Positions 5,037-8,697 of a DNA stretch of 8,697 nucleotides are shown piece after piece. Where the stretch lies: contig JBBQJT010000082.1 of the NCBI GenBank assembly GCA_038326165.1, positions 1 to 8,697 of the forward strand, read 5' to 3'. This DNA comes from JAEUUM01 sp038326165. Lineage in GTDB: Bacteria; Bacteroidota; Bacteroidia; Chitinophagales; Saprospiraceae. The number at the start of each line of letters is the position of its first letter. Position 1 is the first letter of the stretch. The position numbers and the translations under genes were made by a program. Under the pieces are notes generated by a model, which did not search any database, had not been told where the DNA came from, and saw nothing but the letters and a program-made list of their open reading frames with translations.

Positions 5037-7577
5037 ATGAATAGAAAATTCTCTCCTAAGGTAAAACAAATCATATCCAACAGTCGAAATGAAGCGATCA
5101 GGTTGGGCCAAGATTACATTGGCACAGAACACCTATTGTTGGGTATTATTATGGAAAACAAATGCCTTGCAGTTAAAGTCCTCGATTCTCTTGACTTGAA
5201 TAAAAAAGACTTAAGAGAAAACATTGAATCGGCTCTTCCCAAACGAAGTGAGTCATACACGAATCTCAATGTTGGCAACTTACCACTGAACAAACAAGCA
5301 GAAAAAGTATTGAAAGTTACTTTTCTCGAAGCTAAGATGTTAAAAAGTGATGAAATCTTTCCAGAGCACCTCATTTTGTCAATTCTGAAAAGCAAAGACA
5401 ACGAGGCTTCAAAGATCTTGAATGACTTTGACATTGACTATGAGATTTACAAGTCGGAGTTGGAATTTGTGCGTCAAGAGCAGGACCCAGCAGCGCCTGA
5501 AATTTTTATGGAAGCTAGTCAAGAAAGTGAAGACAACTTTGACGAAGATGATGACCAAAGCTCTAGATCTCAACGAAAAGGAAGCAGTAAGAGCAGAACT
5601 CCGGTTTTAGATAACTTCGGCCGGGATGTAACCAAACTGGCAGAAGAAGGAAAATTAGATCCAATTATTGGCCGTGAAACTGAAATCGAACGGGTTAGCC
5701 AGATCCTATCACGTCGTAAAAAGAATAACCCAATTTTAATTGGAGAGCCTGGAGTTGGAAAAACAGCAATTGTCGAAGGTCTTGCACTGCGTATCATGCA
5801 ACGAAAAGTGAGTAGAACCTTGTTCAATAAGCGCATAGTCATGTTGGATTTGGCAGCCTTAGTAGCTGGAACCAAATATAGAGGACAATTTGAAGAGCGC
5901 ATGAAGGCCATCATGAATGAATTAGAAAAAACACGAGACGTAATCTTGTTCATTGATGAAATCCATACCATAGTTGGCGCAGGTGGAGCAACAGGTTCTT
6001 TGGATGCATCCAATATTTTCAAACCAGCTTTGGCCAGAGGTGAACTTCAATGCATTGGAGCTTCAACATTAGACGAATACCGCTCGCACATTGAAAAAGA
6101 TGGAGCTTTGGATCGAAGATTTCAAAAAGTATTGGTTGAACCACCTTCACCTGAAGAAGCAGTTCATATTCTCCAAAATATCAAATCCAAGTACGAAGAG
6201 TTCCATAATGTCTCATACAGCGATGAAATTATCAAAGCAGCAGTTAATTTGAGCACCAGGTATATAAGTGATCGATTTTTGCCAGACAAAGCTATTGACG
6301 TAATAGATGAAGTCGGCGCTAGAGTGCACCTGAAGAATATTCACGTTCCCAAACACATTGAAGATCTTGAAAAAAAGATTGAAGAGATTAAGGAACAAAA
6401 GAATCTGGCTGTAAGAAGCCAGCAGTACGAAAAAGCCGCTGATTTCAGGGACGACGAGTCTAAATTGATTCGTCAATTGGAATTTGCAAAAATGGAATGG
6501 GAAGAAGAATCCAAAACCAAAAGATTCCCTGTTACTGAAGACGATATTGCTGAAGTAATTGCCATGATGACAGGAATTCCAGTCAAACGGGTTGCGCAAG
6601 CTGAGAGTGCAAAGTTGATGAGCATGAGTGATGACTTGAAAAAAATGATCATAGGTCAAGATCAAGCAATCGCAAAAGTGACCAAAGCAATTCAAAGAAA
6701 TCGTGTAGGCTTAAAAGATCCGAAAAAACCAATTGGTTCGTTTATCTTCCTTGGACCGACTGGTGTTGGAAAAACAGAATTAGCAAAAGCCCTTGCTCGA
6801 TATTTATTTGATTCCAACGACTCTTTGATACGTATGGATATGTCAGAGTATATGGAGAAGTTTTCAGTATCAAGGCTTATAGGTGCACCTCCGGGATATG
6901 TAGGGTATGAAGAAGGTGGACAATTGACCGAAAGAATCAGAAGAAAGCCATACTCAGTGGTATTATTGGACGAAATAGAAAAAGCACACCCTGATGTTTA
7001 CAATATTTTGCTTCAAGTTTTGGATGATGGACAACTCACAGATGGATTGGGAAGGAAGGTGGATTTCAAAAACACTTTGATAATCATGACTTCAAATATA
7101 GGGGTGAGACAATTAAAAGATTTTGGCCAAGGAGTTGGATTTGCAACCAAAGCAAGACAAGACTCTGAAGAAGACAATACCAAGTCTGTGATTCAAAGCG
7201 CCTTGAAGAAAACTTTCTCTCCAGAATTTTTGAACCGAATAGATGATGTTGTGATCTTCAATTCTTTGGATCAAGAGCACATCTTCAAGATTATTGATAT
7301 TTCAATCAGTGAGTTGCTGCAAAGATTGAGTCACTTGGAATACGGTCTAGAACTTTCTGAAAGCGCAAAAGTCTTTGTAGCAGAAAAGGGATATGATCCT
7401 CAATTTGGTGCACGACCATTGCATAGAGCAATTCAAAAATATATTGAAGATCCATTAGCAGAATTTATCTTAGGAGAGAATCCAGTCAAAGGAACAGTCC
7501 TTCAAGCCAACCTAAATGAGGAGAAAACTGAGCTGATAATTTCAACATTAAAGGAGGCAAAATCAGACGTTAAATAG
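5037..7577 (+). CDS. clpC: ATP-dependent Clp protease ATPase subunit ClpC
   Basis: ClpC is a hexameric AAA+ unfoldase that feeds damaged or tagged proteins to ClpP in the cytosol. The 846-residue product is full length. Domains, numbered from the ATG at 5037: two Clp N repeats (about 3-145, starting KFSPKVKQ with TEHLLLGI), an acidic linker (160-190), and D1 with Walker A GEPGVGKT (236-243) and Walker B VILFIDE (302-308). A middle coiled-coil/UVR segment follows (EKAADFRDDE, 465-474). D2 has Walker A GPTGVGKT (573-580), Walker B VVLLDE (641-646) and sensor-2 GARPLHRAI (791-799). The middle domain is short, unlike ClpB. A VGF loop (700-702) fits ClpP docking, so it works with ClpP and is not a ClpB disaggregase. 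The frame extends 10 codons upstream to TTG 5007, but the N-domain begins just after the ATG. No CtsR or CIRCE operator was seen, and no mcsA/mcsB neighbour. Confidence 0.97.
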   Translation: MNRKFSPKVKQIISNSRNEAIRLGQDYIGTEHLLLGIIMENKCLAVKVLDSLDLNKKDLRENIESALPKRSESYTNLNVGNLPLNKQAEKVLKVTFLEAKMLKSDEIFPEHLILSILKSKDNEASKILNDFDIDYEIYKSELEFVRQEQDPAAPEIFMEASQESEDNFDEDDDQSSRSQRKGSSKSRTPVLDNFGRDVTKLAEEGKLDPIIGRETEIERVSQILSRRKKNNPILIGEPGVGKTAIVEGLALRIMQRKVSRTLFNKRIVMLDLAALVAGTKYRGQFEERMKAIMNELEKTRDVILFIDEIHTIVGAGGATGSLDASNIFKPALARGELQCIGASTLDEYRSHIEKDGALDRRFQKVLVEPPSPEEAVHILQNIKSKYEEFHNVSYSDEIIKAAVNLSTRYISDRFLPDKAIDVIDEVGARVHLKNIHVPKHIEDLEKKIEEIKEQKNLAVRSQQYEKAADFRDDESKLIRQLEFAKMEWEEESKTKRFPVTEDDIAEVIAMMTGIPVKRVAQAESAKLMSMSDDLKKMIIGQDQAIAKVTKAIQRNRVGLKDPKKPIGSFIFLGPTGVGKTELAKALARYLFDSNDSLIRMDMSEYMEKFSVSRLIGAPPGYVGYEEGGQLTERIRRKPYSVVLLDEIEKAHPDVYNILLQVLDDGQLTDGLGRKVDFKNTLIIMTSNIGVRQLKDFGQGVGFATKARQDSEEDNTKSVIQSALKKTFSPEFLNRIDDVVIFNSLDQEHIFKIIDISISELLQRLSHLEYGLELSESAKVFVAEKGYDPQFGARPLHRAIQKYIEDPLAEFILGENPVKGTVLQANLNEEKTELIISTLKEAKSDVK

Positions 7578-7613
7578 AATCTGAAATCAATTATCAAATA
7601 AAATATCAAATTC

Positions 7614-7656
7614 GTAAGTGCTTATTGGTGTAAAATATCAATAGGCACTTACTTTT
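7614..7656 (+). terminator. Strong hairpin after clpC, probable terminator
   Basis: Bases 7614-7627 pair with 7639-7652: 14 consecutive pairs, including one G-U (7622 with 7644), closing an 11-nt loop. Four T residues (7653-7656) follow directly. It lies 36 nt after the clpC stop. The U-run is short and the stem only moderately GC-rich, so termination may be partial. The descending arm overlaps the next gene's -7 box. A regulatory hairpin in an infC leader is the main alternative. Confidence 0.6.
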
Positions 7657-7657
7657 G
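7625..7657 (+). promoter_or_regulatory. Candidate infC promoter
   Basis: TACTTTTG at 7650-7657 is a full match to TAnnTTTG. A TTG at 7625-7627 sits 22 nt upstream, at the long end of the accepted spacing. The start site would fall near 7664. The promoter is embedded in the preceding hairpin and covers the most upstream possible infC start codon. Confidence 0.5.
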
Positions 7658-8263
7658 CGTAAAATAAACAAAACCACTTTGGGTAAAAGAATTAAAGAGA
7701 GCGATAAAATCGCGCAGAAATACAATATAAATGAGTCAATCACAGCACATGAACTCCGTTTAGTTGGTGACGATTTTGACGCCATCAGTGTGGTTGCCGG
7801 CAAAGCAATAGATATAGGTGTTTACCCCACCCGACAATTATTAAGATGGGCTCAAGATTTAGAAATGGATCTTATTGAAATTTCGCCCAATGCTATTCCC
7901 CCGGTTGTCAAGATTTCTGACTTTAACAAATTTATCTTCGAAAAAAAGAAGAAGGAAAAGGAAATCAAAGCCAATACAGTTAAAACTGTAGTAAAAGAAA
8001 TTCGCTTTGGACCAAATACTGATGAACATGACTTTGAATTTAAGGTTAAGCATGCCAAAAAGTTCCTTGAAGAAGGATCAAAGGTCAAAGCCTATGTTCA
8101 ATTTAGAGGCCGTGCAATCGTATTTCAAGACAGAGGTGAATTGTTATTGTTGAAATTCCTAAAAGAACTTGATGAAGTTGGTGCAGCTGAATCATTACCA
8201 AAGCTAGAAGGCAGGAAAATGCTTGTAATGGTAACCTCTAAGAAATCTCAAAAGAAAAACTAA
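7655..8263 (+). CDS. infC: Translation initiation factor IF-3 (longest frame, true start uncertain)
   Basis: IF3 binds the 30S subunit, keeps subunits apart and checks start-codon and initiator-tRNA pairing. Numbered from TTG 7655, the product has the N-domain (YNINESITAHELRLVG, then DLIEISPNAIPPVVKI), a Lys-rich linker helix (91-107), and the C-domain with VKEIRFGPNTDEHDFEFK, QFRGRAIVFQDRG and LPKLEGRKMLVM. The Cys common in the PPVC motif is Val here. An extra stretch of about 10 residues (around 39-53) interrupts the N-domain relative to E. coli IF3. No ATG or GTG occurs in frame before the conserved domain. Possible starts are TTG 7655, ATA 7664, TTG 7679, ATT 7691 and ATC 7709. The -7 box covers 7655, so I favour 7679 or 7691 (194 or 190 residues). 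It heads infC-rpmI-rplT; thrS is not upstream. Confidence 0.93.
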   Translation: MRKINKTTLGKRIKESDKIAQKYNINESITAHELRLVGDDFDAISVVAGKAIDIGVYPTRQLLRWAQDLEMDLIEISPNAIPPVVKISDFNKFIFEKKKKEKEIKANTVKTVVKEIRFGPNTDEHDFEFKVKHAKKFLEEGSKVKAYVQFRGRAIVFQDRGELLLLKFLKELDEVGAAESLPKLEGRKMLVMVTSKKSQKKN

Positions 8264-8282
8264 AGCAATTATTAGCTTTTTT
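8262..8282 (+). terminator. Weak terminator-like hairpin after infC
   Basis: AAAGC (8262-8266) pairs with GCTTT (8275-8279), and six T residues run from 8277 to 8282. The stem has only 5 bp and overlaps the infC stop codon, so read-through into rpmI is likely. It may act as a leaky attenuator between infC and rpmI. Confidence 0.3.
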
Positions 8283-8295
8283 CATATAGTAAACA

Positions 8296-8303
8296 TATCT
8301 TTG
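8296..8303 (+). promoter_or_regulatory. Candidate -7 box for rpmI-rplT
   Basis: TATCTTTG is a full TAnnTTTG match, 26 nt before the rpmI ATG, with a predicted start near 8310. No TTG is seen at the -33 distance. It would allow the ribosomal-protein genes to be transcribed separately from infC. Confidence 0.5.
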
Positions 8304-8329
8304 CACCCCGTAAGAAAAGCAAAAAGCTC

Positions 8330-8527
8330 ATGCCAAAAATGAAAACAAATTCCAGTGCCAAAAAGCGTTTCAAGCTTACAGGAACTGGTAAAGTAAAAAC
8401 TGCTCACGCGGGTGCTCGTCACTTGTTGAGAAAAAAATCTAAAAAAGCGAAATTGCAACTCAGCCACAACACTACTGTTAATATAGCTGACGAAAAAAGA
8501 GCTAAGCGCCTACTTTGTGTAGGTTAA
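8330..8527 (+). CDS. rpmI: 50S ribosomal protein L35 (bL35)
   Basis: This small, strongly basic protein is a structural component of the large ribosomal subunit. The 65-residue product matches the family's usual length and pattern: MPKMKTNSSAKKRFKLTGTGKVK at the start, then the Lys/Arg-rich HLLRKKSKKAK and the closing DEKRAKRLL. The ATG at 8330 gives the conserved MPKMKT start. It lies 66 nt after infC and 72 nt before rplT, in the order infC-rpmI-rplT that is standard in bacteria. In E. coli and Bacillus subtilis this cluster is repressed by L20; whether that holds here depends on the structure found downstream. Nothing in the protein is unusual. Confidence 0.97.
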   Translation: MPKMKTNSSAKKRFKLTGTGKVKTAHAGARHLLRKKSKKAKLQLSHNTTVNIADEKRAKRLLCVG

Positions 8528-8547
8528 TCAAGAATATTATTAACGAG

Positions 8548-8587
8548 GATACAGGCCAAAGTGTCACTATGATCCCTGTATCGCACT
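8548..8587 (+). promoter_or_regulatory. Hairpin with possible pseudoknot in the rpmI-rplT spacer
   Basis: GATACAGG (8548-8555) and CCTGTATC (8575-8582) form a perfect 8-bp stem with a 19-nt loop. Loop bases 8560-8564 (AGTGT) can pair with 8583-8587 (GCACT), including one G-U, which would make an H-type pseudoknot directly after the stem. The structure ends 12 nt before the rplT ATG and would crowd the ribosome entry site. No T-run follows, so it is not a terminator. Being a binding site for L20 is inference. The hairpin is well supported; the pseudoknot pairing is short and could be chance. Confidence 0.5.
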
Positions 8588-8599
8588 AATCAATAAACT

Positions 8600-8697
8600 A
8601 TGCCACGTTCAGTAAACTCAGTCGCCTCAAGAGCAAGGCGCAAAAAAGTGCTCAAAGCAGCTCGCGGATATTTCGGAGCTAGAAGTAAGGTCTACAC
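8600..8697 (+). CDS. rplT: 50S ribosomal protein L20 (bL20), N-terminal part
   Basis: L20 binds 23S rRNA early and is needed for assembly of the large subunit; in several bacteria it also represses its own cluster by binding the mRNA. The frame from the ATG at 8600 encodes the typical basic N-terminal tail (MPRSVNSVASRARRKKVLKA) followed by ARGYFGARSKVY, which is the conserved RGYxGxRSxxY pattern. Only 32 full codons are present; the right edge cuts the gene, and a normal L20 has about 115-120 residues. It is the third gene of infC-rpmI-rplT. A hairpin lies just upstream of its start. Confidence 0.96.
   Translation, partial: MPRSVNSVASRARRKKVLKAARGYFGARSKVY

Noticed and set aside
5570..6695. 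Minus-strand open frames of 150 and 160 codons inside clpC
   Set aside because: They are mirror frames of the ClpC D1 and middle regions, with no promoter box and no family features.
5037..7577. Possibility that the AAA+ protein is ClpB or ClpA
   Set aside because: The short UVR-type middle segment and the VGF docking loop fit ClpC. ClpB has a much longer coiled-coil middle domain, and ClpA lacks the UVR-type segment.
7599..7641. 11-nt direct repeat (7599-7609 and 7631-7641)
   Set aside because: It is almost entirely A/T in an A/T-rich spacer, and the second copy forms the loop of the hairpin; chance is the simplest explanation.

Overview
The window looks chromosomal and comes from a member of the Bacteroidota, probably near the Saprospiraceae/Chitinophagia side, although that rank is a guess. 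The phylum call rests on three things. SdrD_B-like and SprB repeat domains occur together in a large surface protein. TAnnTTTG-type -7 promoter boxes precede several genes, and no Shine-Dalgarno sequences are evident. The ClpC, RNase Z, L35 and IF3 sequences also look like Bacteroidota versions. The DNA is AT-rich and holds no rRNA, tRNA, CRISPR array, insertion sequence or integrase.

Layout. (a) 1-3075, minus strand: the first 1025 codons of a giant secreted or surface protein, open across the whole stretch and cut by the left edge. It has an N-terminal hydrophobic segment, a degenerate SdrD_B-like unit, a long propeller-like region, a canonical SdrD_B-like unit, and then SprB-type repeats that run off the edge. 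(b) 3076-3502: an AT-rich gap with no credible gene, one candidate promoter and a perfect short palindrome. (c) 3503-4826, minus strand: a two-gene operon, a STAS-domain protein followed 4 nt later by ribonuclease Z, which starts with TTG. (d) 4827-5036: a divergent promoter region. (e) 5037-7577, plus strand: clpC, the AAA+ unfoldase of the ClpCP protease. (f) 7614-7657: a strong hairpin whose descending arm merges into a perfect -7 box for the next gene. (g) 7655-8697, plus strand: the translation cluster infC-rpmI-rplT (IF3, L35, L20), with rplT cut by the right edge.

How the genes relate. Apart from the surface protein, the genes are housekeeping: tRNA 3'-end maturation (RNase Z), protein quality control (ClpC) and translation (IF3, L35, L20). 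The infC-rpmI-rplT order is the classical autoregulated cluster. Two features fit such control here: infC has no possible ATG or GTG start, and a hairpin that could fold into a pseudoknot lies between rpmI and rplT.

I found no convincing new multi-gene system. The best leads are the possible rplT leader structure, the terminator/promoter overlap before infC with its non-AUG start, an insertion in the IF3 N-domain, and clustered in-frame microduplications in the surface protein. All boundaries, motifs and structures were read by eye; no homology search or folding program was run.
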